64,000 nt of DNA, from positions 16,255-80,254 of the forward strand of contig JBIIDT010000003.1 in NCBI GenBank assembly GCA_044238145.1. Reading direction: 5' to 3'. Each line of letters opens with the position of its first letter. Within the stretch, counting starts at the first letter, position 1. The position numbers were made by a program, and so were the translations under genes. Under the pieces are notes generated by a model. The model saw only the letters and a program-made list of their open reading frames with translations, made no database searches and was not told where the DNA came from. This document shows positions 10,816 through 19,314 of the stretch, piece by piece. The DNA comes from QWPN01 sp044238145 (GTDB lineage Bacteria; Planctomycetota; Planctomycetia; Pirellulales; UBA1268).

Positions 10816-10844
10816 TTGCAGCGCGGGAGGCGATGGTCTAGGAT
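10816..10844 (+). promoter_or_regulatory. Putative sigma70-type promoter of the rhodanese-sufE pair
   Basis: TTGCAG at 10816-10821 and TAGGAT at 10839-10844 are separated by 17 bases, a good match to the housekeeping consensus. They lie 52 bases before the rhodanese ATG. Confidence 0.55.
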
Positions 10845-10895
10845 TTCGGCGGTTGGTCGGCCGCGTCCCGCGGCCGCGCCCGAGGAGACGCCGCC

Positions 10896-11789
10896 ATGCC
10901 CGAATACGCCCAGCCCGACGTGCTGGTGTCCACCGAATGGGTCGCCGGACACCTCGCCGATCCCACGGTTCGCATCGTCGAGTCCGATGAGGATCGGGCC
11001 CTCTACACCCAGGGCCACATCCCCGGCGCCGTCGAGATCGACTGGGCCGTCGACCTGCAGTGCCCGGTGGTCCGCGACTACATCGACCGGCAGGCCTTCG
11101 AGCGGCTGTGCGCCGAGCGGGGCATCTCCAACGACACCACGGTGGTCTTCTACGGCGACAAGAGCAACTGGTGGGCCTGCTACGCGTTCTGGGTGTTCAA
11201 GCTCTACGGCCACCGGGACTGCCGGATCATGAACGGCGGCCGGAAGCGTTGGGAGCTCGACGGCCGCGCCTGGTCGAACGAGCGCGTCTCCTATCCGCGG
11301 GCGACCTACTCCGCGCAGGAGCAGGATGGCTCGATCCGCGCCCTCCGCGACGAAGTCCTCAAGCACTGCAAGGCCGGCAAGCAGCTGCTCGACGTCCGCA
11401 GCCCCGAGGAATACCGTGGCGAGCGGATGCACATGCCCGACTATCCCAACGAGGGCGCCGTCCGGGGCGGACATGTTCCCGGGGCCCTCAACGTGCCCTG
11501 GCCGATGAACTGCCACGAGGACGGCACGTTCAAGTCCGCCAAGGAGCTGGAGAAGCTGTACGTCAAGGAACTCCGCATGAAGCGCCGGTCGCCGACCATC
11601 GCCTACTGCCGGATCGGCGAGCGGTCGAGCCTCACGTGGTTCGTGCTCAGGTACCTGCTCGGCTTCGGCAACGTGAAGAATTACGACGGCTCGTGGCTGG
11701 AGTGGGGCAACGCCGTGCGGGTGCCGATCGCCAAGGGAGCCGAGCCGGGCGGCAGGGCCGCCGCGGCCGCCACCACGGCCCACGCGTAG
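10896..11789 (+). CDS. Thiosulfate/3-mercaptopyruvate-type sulfurtransferase (two rhodanese domains)
   Basis: 297 residues with two rhodanese folds. The C-terminal domain has the catalytic Cys238 in the loop AYCRIGERS; this CRxGxRS-type loop fits thiosulfate rather than 3-mercaptopyruvate as donor. The N-terminal domain is the usual non-catalytic copy, including the segment EDRALYTQGHIPGA. No signal peptide is visible, so the protein is cytoplasmic. The sufE-family gene begins three bases after its stop, so persulfide transfer between the two is a reasonable inference. Confidence 0.9.
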   Translation: MPEYAQPDVLVSTEWVAGHLADPTVRIVESDEDRALYTQGHIPGAVEIDWAVDLQCPVVRDYIDRQAFERLCAERGISNDTTVVFYGDKSNWWACYAFWVFKLYGHRDCRIMNGGRKRWELDGRAWSNERVSYPRATYSAQEQDGSIRALRDEVLKHCKAGKQLLDVRSPEEYRGERMHMPDYPNEGAVRGGHVPGALNVPWPMNCHEDGTFKSAKELEKLYVKELRMKRRSPTIAYCRIGERSSLTWFVLRYLLGFGNVKNYDGSWLEWGNAVRVPIAKGAEPGGRAAAAATTAHA

Positions 11790-11792
11790 CGC

Positions 11793-12227
11793 ATGAGCGG
11801 CGTCCGCGAGAAGGTCGACGAGATCGTCGGCGAGTTTTCCGACCTCGACGGTCGTGAAAAACTCGAACTGCTCGTCGACTACGCCAACGGCCTGCCGCCG
11901 TTGCCGCCGGCCTACGAGGCCCGCAAGGCAGCCGAGGACCGCCGCGTGCACGAGTGCCAGACACCCGTCTTCCTGTGGACCGAAGTGGAGCAGGGGATGG
12001 CGCGGGTCGTGGCCGAGGTCGCGCCGGAGGCGCCGACGGTGAAGGGCTTCGTGGCGATCCTGGCCGCGGCGGTGAACGGCCGCCCCGTCGCGGAGGCGGC
12101 TGCCATCCCCGAAGACCTGCTGGAGCGGCTCGGGCTGGCCGACGTGCTCGGCATCCTCCGCTCCCGCGGCCTGCGGTCGATCACGGCCCGCATCAAGCGC
12201 GGCCTGGCCGAGGCGGCGGCCCGTTGA
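11793..12227 (+). CDS. sufE: SufE-family sulfur acceptor
   Basis: 144 residues. SufE takes persulfide sulfur from a cysteine desulfurase and passes it to Fe-S assembly. The acceptor cysteine is Cys55 in RRVHECQTPVFLW, which corresponds to the GCxSxVW segment of the family, and the C-terminal helix pattern (LLERLGLADVLGILRSRGL) is typical. No sufS or sufBCD lies nearby; the only partner is the rhodanese three bases upstream. Several Fe-S enzymes in the window (IspH, HpnH, QueE) would need such supply. Confidence 0.9.
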   Translation: MSGVREKVDEIVGEFSDLDGREKLELLVDYANGLPPLPPAYEARKAAEDRRVHECQTPVFLWTEVEQGMARVVAEVAPEAPTVKGFVAILAAAVNGRPVAEAAAIPEDLLERLGLADVLGILRSRGLRSITARIKRGLAEAAAR

Positions 12228-12449
12228 AGGCACCGATGAAGGCACCAGACATCCCCCGTCTCGCATGCAGGAACCGCCACCCTCCGCGGTCGTTCGGGAC
12301 CGGACACGCCAGGGCAGGCGAGGGGATCGGCGTGAGGATGCGGAGCGTGGCGGACGTTCGCCAGCGACGCAACTCATGCCGTCCCCGAGCCGGGTTGGGC
12401 TTTTCGACTCCCTCCGTCCCGCGCATCGCCACCCCGAAAAGGACCGTCC
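12228..12449. other. Intergenic region without a recognised gene
   Basis: 222 bases between sufE and the ROK kinase. A short direct repeat, gatgaaggcacc-like, follows the sufE stop, and a weak inverted pair (ggggatcggcgtgag near 12322 against actcatgccgtcccc near 12373) is present. No convincing promoter or terminator is seen. Confidence 0.4.
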
Positions 12450-13478
12450 GTGTCACCCGCTGAAAAAGTCGTCGCCGGCATCGACCTCGGCGGCACGGCC
12501 ATCAACTACACGTTCCTCGACGAGCGTGGCCAGTTCCTGATCGACGGCCTGTGCGAGCATCCGGCCCGCAGCGTCGAGGGACCGGACGTCTGCCTGGGAC
12601 AGATCGAGGTCGGCCTGCAGGCGGCCGCCGCCCGGGCCGGACTGGAACTCGGGAAGCTCGTGGCGGTGGGCCTCGACACGCCGGGGCCGGCGAGTGCGGC
12701 TGGAGTCCTGAGCCGCCGCGGCTCGACGAACTTCGTCCACCCCGACTGGGCCGGCTTCGACATGCGGGCCGGCCTCGAGAAGCGGCTCGGCCTGCCCGTG
12801 ACCTATCTCAATGACGGCAACGCCGCCGCCCTGTGGGGCCACGTCGCGATCTTCGGCTCCGAGAACGCGGCCACGAGCGTGTCCGCGATCATCGGCACGG
12901 GCCTCGGCGGCGGCGTGATCACCGGCGGCCGCGTCGTCACCGGCCGCAACGGCTTCGGCGGCGAGCTGGGGCACGTGCTCCTGCCGTGGACGGTGATCCC
13001 GGGCATCGAGGGTCTGGTGCCGAAGTGCAACTGCGGCCGCACGGGCGACCTCGAGTCGCTCTGCTCGCTGACGGCGATCCGCCAGTCGCTCCTGCCGCAC
13101 TTCCTCGTCCGGCATCCGGGGCACCCGCTGGCCGCGGAGGCCGACGTGGGCCGGGCGGCCAAGCTGGTCCGCGGCCTCGCGGAGCGGGGCGACGAGATGT
13201 GCCGGGCGATCTTCCGCGTCCAGGCCCGGGCCCTGGGCCTGTTCTTCGACGAGATGATCAACGTCTTCGATCCCGACGCGCTGATCGTGGGGGGCGGCGC
13301 CGTCGAGACCGACGAGGCCTTCCGCCGCTGGTTCCTCACCGAGATCCGCGCCGGCATGCCGACGCAGCGCGAGGAGCAGGCCGACCTGCCGATCCACGTC
13401 ATGCCCGCCGGCGACACGGCCGGCGCCCGCGGCGCCGCCCTCGACGCCGCGAGGATGGTTCGCGAACGGGGACTGTAG
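12450..13478 (+). CDS. ROK-family sugar kinase, probable glucokinase
   Basis: 342 residues. It has the ATP-binding motif GIDLGGTAINY near the N-terminus, the catalytic Asp in YLNDGNAAALWG, and the ROK segment ELGHVLLP. The zinc loop is KCNCGRTGDLES, with two cysteines and an Asp where many ROK proteins have a third Cys (CxCGxxGCxE). A second glycine motif is IVGGGAVETD. The start is a GTG directly before SPAEKVVAGIDLGG; no better ATG fits. The substrate is probably glucose, but ROK specificity is not readable from these motifs. It converges with hpnH. Confidence 0.85.
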   Translation: MSPAEKVVAGIDLGGTAINYTFLDERGQFLIDGLCEHPARSVEGPDVCLGQIEVGLQAAAARAGLELGKLVAVGLDTPGPASAAGVLSRRGSTNFVHPDWAGFDMRAGLEKRLGLPVTYLNDGNAAALWGHVAIFGSENAATSVSAIIGTGLGGGVITGGRVVTGRNGFGGELGHVLLPWTVIPGIEGLVPKCNCGRTGDLESLCSLTAIRQSLLPHFLVRHPGHPLAAEADVGRAAKLVRGLAERGDEMCRAIFRVQARALGLFFDEMINVFDPDALIVGGGAVETDEAFRRWFLTEIRAGMPTQREEQADLPIHVMPAGDTAGARGAALDAARMVRERGL

Positions 13479-13497
13479 CGGCGGCCTCGAACCGCCG
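13479..13497. terminator. GC-rich hairpin between convergent ROK kinase and hpnH
   Basis: cggcgg (13479-13484) and ccgccg (13492-13497) pair around a 7-base loop in the 21 bases between the two stop codons. There is no T run on either side, so termination is only plausible. Confidence 0.35.
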
Positions 13498-13499
13498 GG

Positions 13500-14612
13500 T
13501 CAGGCGACCTGGTCGAGCACCGGCAACGCCGGCAGGCCGTTGGGCTGGAGCCGCGGGGCGGGGGAGGGCAGGGGCCGCAGATCGGCGGGTTTCGCCCGCG
13601 GGGGCCCGAAGATCATCAGCCGCGCGGTGGCGAGCAGGCCACTCAGCGACCCGAACGTGGCCTCCACGGCCGCCGGCTCGTAGCCGCAGTGCACCATGCA
13701 GTCGCGGCACTTGGGATTCCCGCTGGCCCGCCCGTAACGGTCCCAGTCGGTCTCCTCCATCAGTTCGCGAAACGTCCGCGAATAGCCCTCGTCGAGCAGG
13801 TAGCAGGGCCGCTGCCAGCCGAAGAGGTTGTAGGTGGGCGTGCCCCAGGGACGGCATTCGAGTTCCCACGCTCCCTTGAGGAACTCGAGAAACACCGGTG
13901 ACTGATTGAACTTCCAGCGCCGCGGCGCCCCGTCGAGCATGCGGCGAAAGAGCGACTGGCTCCGCTGCCGGGGCAGGAAGTGGTCCTGGTCGGGCGCCTT
14001 GGAGTAGGAGTAGCCCGGCGAGATCATCATCCCCTCGACGCCGAGGGCCATCACGTCGTCGAAGAACTTCCGGTAGCGGCCGGGATCGGCGTCGGTGAAG
14101 AGCGTGGAGTTGGTCGTCACCCGGAAGCCGGCCCGGCGGGCGGCCTTGATCGCCGCCACCGCGGCGTCGTACACGCCCTCCCGGCAGACGGCGTGGTCGT
14201 GCTCCTCGCGCGGCCCGTCGAGATGCACGGAGAAGGCCAGGTAGGGGGAAGGCTCGAAGTGCGGCAGCATCTCCTCGAGCTTGAGCGCGTTGGTGCACAG
14301 GTAGAGGTATTTCCTACGGGCCACGATGCCGGCCACGATCTGCTCGATCTGCGGGTGCAGGAGCGGCTCGCCGCCGGGGATCGAGACGATCGGCGCCCCG
14401 CACTCGTCCACCGCAGCGAAGCACTGCTCCGGTGTGAGGTGCGAGCGGAGGATCTCGACGGGGTGCTGGATCTTGCCGCAGCCACCGCAGGCGAGGTTGC
14501 AGCGGAAGAGCGGCTCGAGCATGAGCACGAGCGGATAGCGGTCGTTGCCCCGCAGCCGCTGGACGGCCACGTGCCGCAGCACCGCCAGCATCTGCCCGAT
14601 CGGCACGCTCAT
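13500..14612 (-). CDS. hpnH: Adenosylhopane synthase HpnH (radical SAM)
   Basis: Attaches the 5'-deoxyadenosyl radical to diploptene, giving adenosylhopane, the first step of extended hopanoids. 370 residues. The radical-SAM cluster motif is CNLACGGC, followed by SIPGGEPLLHPQ and the strand YLCTNALKLEEML. A C-terminal cysteine group (CRDCMVHCGYEP) is also present. The ATG at 14612 overlaps the shc stop as ATGA, so cyclase and tailoring enzyme are translationally coupled. Confidence 0.94.
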   Translation of the reverse strand: MSVPIGQMLAVLRHVAVQRLRGNDRYPLVLMLEPLFRCNLACGGCGKIQHPVEILRSHLTPEQCFAAVDECGAPIVSIPGGEPLLHPQIEQIVAGIVARRKYLYLCTNALKLEEMLPHFEPSPYLAFSVHLDGPREEHDHAVCREGVYDAAVAAIKAARRAGFRVTTNSTLFTDADPGRYRKFFDDVMALGVEGMMISPGYSYSKAPDQDHFLPRQRSQSLFRRMLDGAPRRWKFNQSPVFLEFLKGAWELECRPWGTPTYNLFGWQRPCYLLDEGYSRTFRELMEETDWDRYGRASGNPKCRDCMVHCGYEPAAVEATFGSLSGLLATARLMIFGPPRAKPADLRPLPSPAPRLQPNGLPALPVLDQVA

Positions 14613-16666
14613 GCGACCCGCTCCACCCGCCGGGCGGCGGCGTGCCGCGTCATGCGGATCAGCGCGATGAGCGGGAAGTAAATCGGGTACCAGTGGTACC
14701 GCAGGTAGAACACCCGCGGAAAGCCGGTGCCCGTGAACTCGTCCTGCAGCCACGTGCCGTCGGCCTCCTGCCGCTCGACCAGCCAACGCACGCCGGCCTG
14801 CACCGCCCGCGACTCCCCGCGGCCCGCCGAGACCAGCCCGGCCACGGCCCATGCGGTTTGCGAGGCGGTCACCGGCCCGACGCCCGCGAGCGCCCGATCG
14901 GTGTAACTCTCGGGCGACTCGCCCCAGCCGCCATCGGGCTGCTGATGGGCCTCCAGCCAGTCGGCGGCGTGGGCGACGAGCGGGTCGGCCGGGCACACGC
15001 CGACCGCTTGCAGGCCCTGGAGCGCCTGCCAGGTGCCGTAGATGTAGTTCACTCCCCAGCGGCCATACCACGAACCGTCGGCCTCCTGGGTCTTCTCCAG
15101 GTAGGCGATCGCCCGCTCGACCGCCGGGTGACCGCGGCGCAGTCCCGTCTTGCCGAAGGCCTCGAGCACCCGACCCGCGAGGTCGGGCGAACTCGGGTCG
15201 ATCATCGCGTTGTGGTCGGCGAACGGCACCTTGCAGAGCAGTTCGCAGTCGTTGTCGAGATCGAACGCCCCCCAACCACCGTCTGTGTTCTGCATCGCCG
15301 CGAGCCAGCCGACGGCCCGGGCGACCGCGGCTGCCACCCGGCGCCGCCGCTCTTCCCCGGCGGGGACCGCCGCCGGACTGTCCAACCATGTCGCCAGCGC
15401 GATGACCACCATCGCGGTGTCGTCGACGTCGGGGTAGAAGCGGTTGGCGTATTGGAAACACCAGCCCGAGGGCTCGGCCCGCGTCCGCCGCGCCCAGTCG
15501 CCGGTGGCACGGATCTCGTTGTCGAGCAGCCAGTCCACGGCCTTCGCGAGCTCCCCGTCATCGATCGTAAGATCGCCGGCCGCGGCCGCCTCGGTGAGGC
15601 CGATGAGCGTGATCGCCGTGTCCCAGACGGGCGAGCGGCACGGTTCGATCCGGGTCGTGCCGTCCGGCTCCTGCTCGACGAGGCCGTCGAGCTGCCGCCA
15701 GCACTCCCGCACCTCCGGCGCATCCTCGTCACAGCCCATCGCCCGCAGGGCCACGATGCTCCATACGATCGGCGGAAAGATGGCCCCCAGGCCATCGCTG
15801 CCGGAAAACCGCTCGAGCATCCAGCGGCGACACGCCTGGATCGCCCGGGCCCGGAGCGGCATGAAGCCCACCGCCTCGCAGGCCTTCATGAACAGGTCGG
15901 TGCCTCGAAAGAATCGCGCCCAGAAGCTGCGGTCGACCGGGGGCGGCGGGCCGCGCCGATCCCGCGCCGTGAATAGTTCGGCGATGCCGCGACCCGCCGG
16001 AATCGGCCGCAGCGGCTTGAACGCCCACATCAGCGACAGCGGCACGATCATCGTCCGCGACCAGGCCGACACCCGGTGCAGGTTGATCGGAAACCAGTCC
16101 GGCAGGAGCACCATCTCGGGCGGCACCGCCGGACAGGCGGCGTAGGGCATCTGGCCGAGCAGGGCCAGATAGAACTTCGTGAAACTGTTGACGGCCCACG
16201 GTCCACCGGCGGCTGCGATCGCCTGCCGCGCCCGCACGAGCGCGGGTGACCGCGGGTCGTGGCCGGTGAGTTTGAGCGCCAGGTACGCTTTCACGCTCGC
16301 GCTGACGTCGACGGGGCCGCCGGGATGGATCGCCCAGCCCCCCTCGGGCAGTTGCAGCGCCAGGATCCGCCGGGCCGCCCCGGCCACGTCCGGTCGCTCG
16401 AGCCGACCGGACCACGCGAGGATCAGGATGAACTCGCTCTCGAGGATGGTGTCTCCTTCGAGCGGGCCGCGCCAGTGGCCGTCGGCGGACTGCTGCGATC
16501 GCAGCCAGGCCGCCACGCGGGCGGCGGCGGTCCGCACGTCGCGGCCGTCGGGCTCGAAACCGGTCCCGCGGGCCGGGGCATGCCGGCCCGTGCGGAACGG
16601 GCGGCCGACCGTGACGGACGGCTCATCCGTCGCGGTGCCGGCGAGGCTCTCGTGGACCGAACTCAT
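14609..16666 (-). CDS. shc: Squalene-hopene cyclase
   Basis: Cyclises squalene to hopene/hopanol at the membrane. 685 residues, the usual bacterial length. The acid motif DVDD (in RFYPDVDDTAMV, about residue 412) is intact, and QW repeats are frequent, such as QSADGHWRGP, QNTDGGWGAFD, QEADGSWYGRWG and QQPDGGWGES. The start at 16666 was taken because homology begins with the segment after MSSVHESLAG; the first 45 residues are variable. It is upstream of hpnH in a two-gene operon, separate from hpnCDE. Confidence 0.95.
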   Translation of the reverse strand: MSSVHESLAGTATDEPSVTVGRPFRTGRHAPARGTGFEPDGRDVRTAAARVAAWLRSQQSADGHWRGPLEGDTILESEFILILAWSGRLERPDVAGAARRILALQLPEGGWAIHPGGPVDVSASVKAYLALKLTGHDPRSPALVRARQAIAAAGGPWAVNSFTKFYLALLGQMPYAACPAVPPEMVLLPDWFPINLHRVSAWSRTMIVPLSLMWAFKPLRPIPAGRGIAELFTARDRRGPPPPVDRSFWARFFRGTDLFMKACEAVGFMPLRARAIQACRRWMLERFSGSDGLGAIFPPIVWSIVALRAMGCDEDAPEVRECWRQLDGLVEQEPDGTTRIEPCRSPVWDTAITLIGLTEAAAAGDLTIDDGELAKAVDWLLDNEIRATGDWARRTRAEPSGWCFQYANRFYPDVDDTAMVVIALATWLDSPAAVPAGEERRRRVAAAVARAVGWLAAMQNTDGGWGAFDLDNDCELLCKVPFADHNAMIDPSSPDLAGRVLEAFGKTGLRRGHPAVERAIAYLEKTQEADGSWYGRWGVNYIYGTWQALQGLQAVGVCPADPLVAHAADWLEAHQQPDGGWGESPESYTDRALAGVGPVTASQTAWAVAGLVSAGRGESRAVQAGVRWLVERQEADGTWLQDEFTGTGFPRVFYLRYHWYPIYFPLIALIRMTRHAAARRVERVA

Positions 16667-16826
16667 GCAACCATCCCTGCTGCCACTGACGCGAGCGATC
16701 CATCGCCCGCCATACGGTGAGGTTCGGGGAAGATTAAAGAGCGGCGGAAACACCGACAAGTCCGGAAGGAAGGGCGAGCCTGCCCCGGGCGACCTGGCGC
16801 GACACACGGGGAAAGATGGGCGAGGT

Positions 16827-17561
16827 TTACGGCCTGCCGGCCCCGCCTCCCGGGCCAGCCAGCGGCATCTCGATGGTCACCCGCGTGCCACCCCCGGGTC
16901 GTGAATCAACTCGGACGGCGCCGCCGTTGAGCTCCACCAGCCGCCAGGCCTTCGGCAGACCGAGGCCGATGCCGCGGCCCGCCTCGCGGCCGCTGAAGAA
17001 CGGGTCGAAGGCCCGACGCAGCGTGGCGGCGTCCATGCCCCGGCCGTCGTCGGCCACCTCGATCTCGGCCGCCGTCACACCGGCGCGGGCCGCCACCCCC
17101 ACCTGGCCGCCGTCCTCCACCGCCTCGACGGCGTTCATGACCACGGCCCGCAACGCCTCGACGACCTGCCCGACATCCACCATGACCTCGACCGGCCGCG
17201 GGGGCGGGGCGAACTCCAGCCGCAGGCCGCGGGCCACGGCAGTGGGCCGCAGCGGCTCGAGCACGGCCCGCACGATCTCGCCGATCGCCGCCACCACCGG
17301 CTGCGGCCGCGGCGGCCGCGCGAAGACCATCAGCCCGCCGATCATGTCGCGGGCCCGGAAGGCCTGGTCCACGATCGTCGCCAACCGGCGGCGGCGCTCC
17401 GGATCGCGCTCGTCGACGAGCAGCGCCTGCGCCCGCGCGGCGATGTTGGCCAGCGGGTTGTTGATCTCGTGCCCGGCCCCATAGGCGAACTCGCGGAGCG
17501 CCTCGAGCCGGGCCTCGGCGAGGGCCGCCTCGAACCGCTGGTCGCTCGCGGCCTCGTTCAT
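16827..17561 (-). CDS. Soluble NtrB-type sensor histidine kinase
   Basis: 244 residues with no membrane segment or sensor domain. The HisKA box starts almost at the N-terminus with His31 in GAGHEINNPLANI. The HATPase part has an N-box-like VVMNAVEAVEDGG, the G1 box DDGRGMD and GRGIGLGLPKAW. This HEINNPL type is typical of kinases that respond to intracellular partners. It follows the HTH-receiver gene in the same direction, but a strong terminator lies between them. Confidence 0.87.
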   Translation of the reverse strand: MNEAASDQRFEAALAEARLEALREFAYGAGHEINNPLANIAARAQALLVDERDPERRRRLATIVDQAFRARDMIGGLMVFARPPRPQPVVAAIGEIVRAVLEPLRPTAVARGLRLEFAPPPRPVEVMVDVGQVVEALRAVVMNAVEAVEDGGQVGVAARAGVTAAEIEVADDGRGMDAATLRRAFDPFFSGREAGRGIGLGLPKAWRLVELNGGAVRVDSRPGGGTRVTIEMPLAGPGGGAGRP

Positions 17562-17586
17562 CCGGTCGCTCCTCGCGGCGGCCCCG

Positions 17587-17630
17587 AAAAAAAGCGGCCG
17601 CCCGCACCCGGCGGGGGGGCGGGCGGCCGC
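17587..17630 (-). terminator. Strong intrinsic terminator after the HTH-receiver gene
   Basis: On the minus strand, a perfect 12-bp stem (17619-17630 with 17594-17605) encloses a 13-base loop and is followed at once by seven T residues (17587-17593). It lies 32 bases after the response-regulator stop and 26 bases before the kinase start. Confidence 0.85.
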
Positions 17631-17661
17631 GACGTTGCGCTCCAGGCGGCGGGCCGACGGC

Positions 17662-18249
17662 TCACGAACCGGCGACGCCCGACTCGATGTCGAGCAGGCT
17701 GCAGATCCGGTCGACGAGCATCTCGGCCTCGAACGGCTTCTGCAGGAACTCGTTGGCCCCGGACGCCTTGAGGTCCTCGATCTTGTCCGGCTCGCACATG
17801 CCGGAGATGCAGATGATCCGCACCTCGTCCATGGTCGAGTCGCTGCGGACCCGCTGGCAGACCTCCTTGCCGTTGATGTCCGGCAGCATGACGTCGAGCA
17901 CGATCAGGTCGGGACGATAGTCCTTGACCATCATGCCGGCGTCGAAGCCGTTGTTCACGCTGCGGGTCTCGAACCGGCCGTCCTTCTCGAGGACGTCCGT
18001 GATCAGCTCGACGAGATCCTGGTCGTCGTCGACGACGAGGATCTTTCGCCGCCCACTCTCCAGGGCATCGGTCGGGATCCCGTTGTCGCGCATGAACAGG
18101 AACAACTGGTCACGCGGGATCCGGCGAAACCGGCTGCCCGGCACCCGGAATCCCTTCAACTGGCCCGAGTCGAAGCAGCGAATGATCGTCTGCTGACTCA
18201 CCTTGCAAATCTTGGCGGCTTCGCCGGTCGTGTACACGGTCTTCTGCAT
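17662..18249 (-). CDS. Response regulator with N-terminal excisionase-type HTH and C-terminal receiver
   Basis: 195 residues in reversed domain order: a MerR/excisionase-like helix-turn-helix (1-50, YTTGEAAKICKVSQQTIIRC followed by GFRVPGSRFRRIPR) and then a receiver domain with acidic pocket DDD at 74-76, phosphoacceptor Asp119 in LIVLDVMLPD and Lys in FLQKPF. The HTH reads like a target-recognition module placed under phosphorelay control. ATG 18249 was chosen because the HTH begins there; ATG 18291 would add 14 residues without family character. The kinase at 16827-17561 is the obvious candidate partner. Confidence 0.85.
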   Translation of the reverse strand: MQKTVYTTGEAAKICKVSQQTIIRCFDSGQLKGFRVPGSRFRRIPRDQLFLFMRDNGIPTDALESGRRKILVVDDDQDLVELITDVLEKDGRFETRSVNNGFDAGMMVKDYRPDLIVLDVMLPDINGKEVCQRVRSDSTMDEVRIICISGMCEPDKIEDLKASGANEFLQKPFEAEMLVDRICSLLDIESGVAGS

Positions 18250-18631
18250 CTGCTTTACCACCCTCTCCCTAGCCGTGGTGCAGCTAGTCAAAACGGCGGC
18301 CCGGGGGCTCCTCGCGAGCGACTCGACCCCGAACGCCTAGGCCTCCTTGCAGCGGTCTCATGACGCCGTCGCCACAACGGTCGCCATTCGCGTCGCACTC
18401 CGTGCCGACGCAGTTCTCCGAACGTTCCCGGTCCGTCCGGGAACACCGGTCCGGCAACGACGCAGGCCGGGGAAAGAGGGGGAAAGGACTCCGCTTCCTT
18501 CAACCGCTTCCCTGCATGCCATCCTTGCCAGACAACCCAACTCTACAGGCGGCTTTCGCGGCGAGTCAATATCGTTCCAGACGCCGCAAACCCCTTGTTC
18601 GCAGGCCTTTGGGCGAAGCCTCCAAAAGCCT
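18250..18631. other. Intergenic leader region with a secondary hairpin
   Basis: About 380 bases upstream of the HTH-receiver gene. A 10-bp hairpin with one G-T pair (18603-18612 with 18622-18631) lies next to the terminator at 18632. A TTGACT hexamer near 18290 (minus) could be a -35 but has no well-spaced -10. No coding frame looks real. Confidence 0.4.
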
Positions 18632-18658
18632 GAAAAAATCGCCGCCCGCGATGGCGGC
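18632..18658 (-). terminator. Intrinsic terminator after the chorismate-lyase-like gene
   Basis: On the minus strand, gccgcc/ggcggc (18653-18658 with 18641-18646) and a 6-base loop are followed by GA and six T residues (18633-18638). It lies 30 bases after the stop at 18689. Confidence 0.75.
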
Positions 18659-18688
18659 CCAGCCCGCCGGCGTTGCCGTGCCGACGCG

Positions 18689-19240
18689 TCACCCGGGCGC
18701 GACGATCTCGAGCAACTCGACCGCGGGCACGCCACCCACGCGAATCTCCGCGACGCGGCCGAAGGCCACGGCGTCCGGCGGACCGCCGAACAGCGCGGCG
18801 AGGTGCGGCCCGGCCGTGACCCGGAGGAGGCGGACTTGTTGCACGTCGCAGAGCAGGCCGGCGTCGACGAGGATACGGCCAAGCGGCATGCGGCCCGCGC
18901 GGATCGCGGCCGCAGTCTCCGGCGGAACCGCGGCCAGGTCGATGCGCACGATGCCGTGCTGCACGACCCTCCCGTCGCGAAGGAGGAGGATCTCCCGGGC
19001 GTAGCGATCGCGGTCGGCTGTCCCCGGCCGCTCGGCGACGATCCGCAGCTCGACCGGGCCGCCGTGATGCCGTTCCATCGCCACGGTCATGTGGCTGCGA
19101 TGATCGAGCAGCCGGCGGGGCTGATCGGGGACCGCGTCCGCCGGGAGTTCCTCGAACCGGCCGAACGCGTCCGGATCGGCGTGAAACTCCCGGACGATCG
19201 CCAGGGCCCGCCCGACGGCGGTGGGGTCAGCGGGCTGCAT
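18689..19240 (-). CDS. Chorismate-lyase-like (UbiC/DUF98-type) protein
   Basis: 183 residues. The pattern RRLLDHRSHMTVAME, then YAREILLLRDGRVVQHGIVRI and RMPLGRILVDAGL, resembles the chorismate lyase-like fold (UbiC and the related DUF98 group), in which chorismate is split to 4-hydroxybenzoate and pyruvate. Recognition is from the order of these segments, not from a search. It follows a polyprenyl diphosphate synthase gene in the same direction by 74 bases, so a prenylated benzoate product is conceivable. It could equally be an unrelated small-ligand binder of the same fold. The ATG at 19240 is the only start in the gap that keeps it non-overlapping. Confidence 0.55.
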   Translation of the reverse strand: MQPADPTAVGRALAIVREFHADPDAFGRFEELPADAVPDQPRRLLDHRSHMTVAMERHHGGPVELRIVAERPGTADRDRYAREILLLRDGRVVQHGIVRIDLAAVPPETAAAIRAGRMPLGRILVDAGLLCDVQQVRLLRVTAGPHLAALFGGPPDAVAFGRVAEIRVGGVPAVELLEIVAPG

Positions 19241-19314
19241 CGGATGGCGACAAGGAGGGGAACACCGTTCGGGGATTCTCCCGCCGCCGGCCGCCGGCCG
19301 CAAGCCGCGGCGGT

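Noticed and set aside
12300..12400. Possible fourth copy of the dispersed element (gcggacgttcgcc and an imperfect terminal pair)
   Set aside because: The ttgcccatgcc ends are missing and the internal match is limited to about 11 bases, so it may be chance.
12450..13478. ROK protein as a transcriptional repressor
   Set aside because: No N-terminal helix-turn-helix; the ATP motif starts at residue 10.
14609..16666. Classifying the cyclase-repeat protein at 58643 as a second squalene-hopene cyclase
   Set aside because: It lacks the DXDD motif and has a membrane anchor and acidic linker; only the repeat fold is shared with shc.
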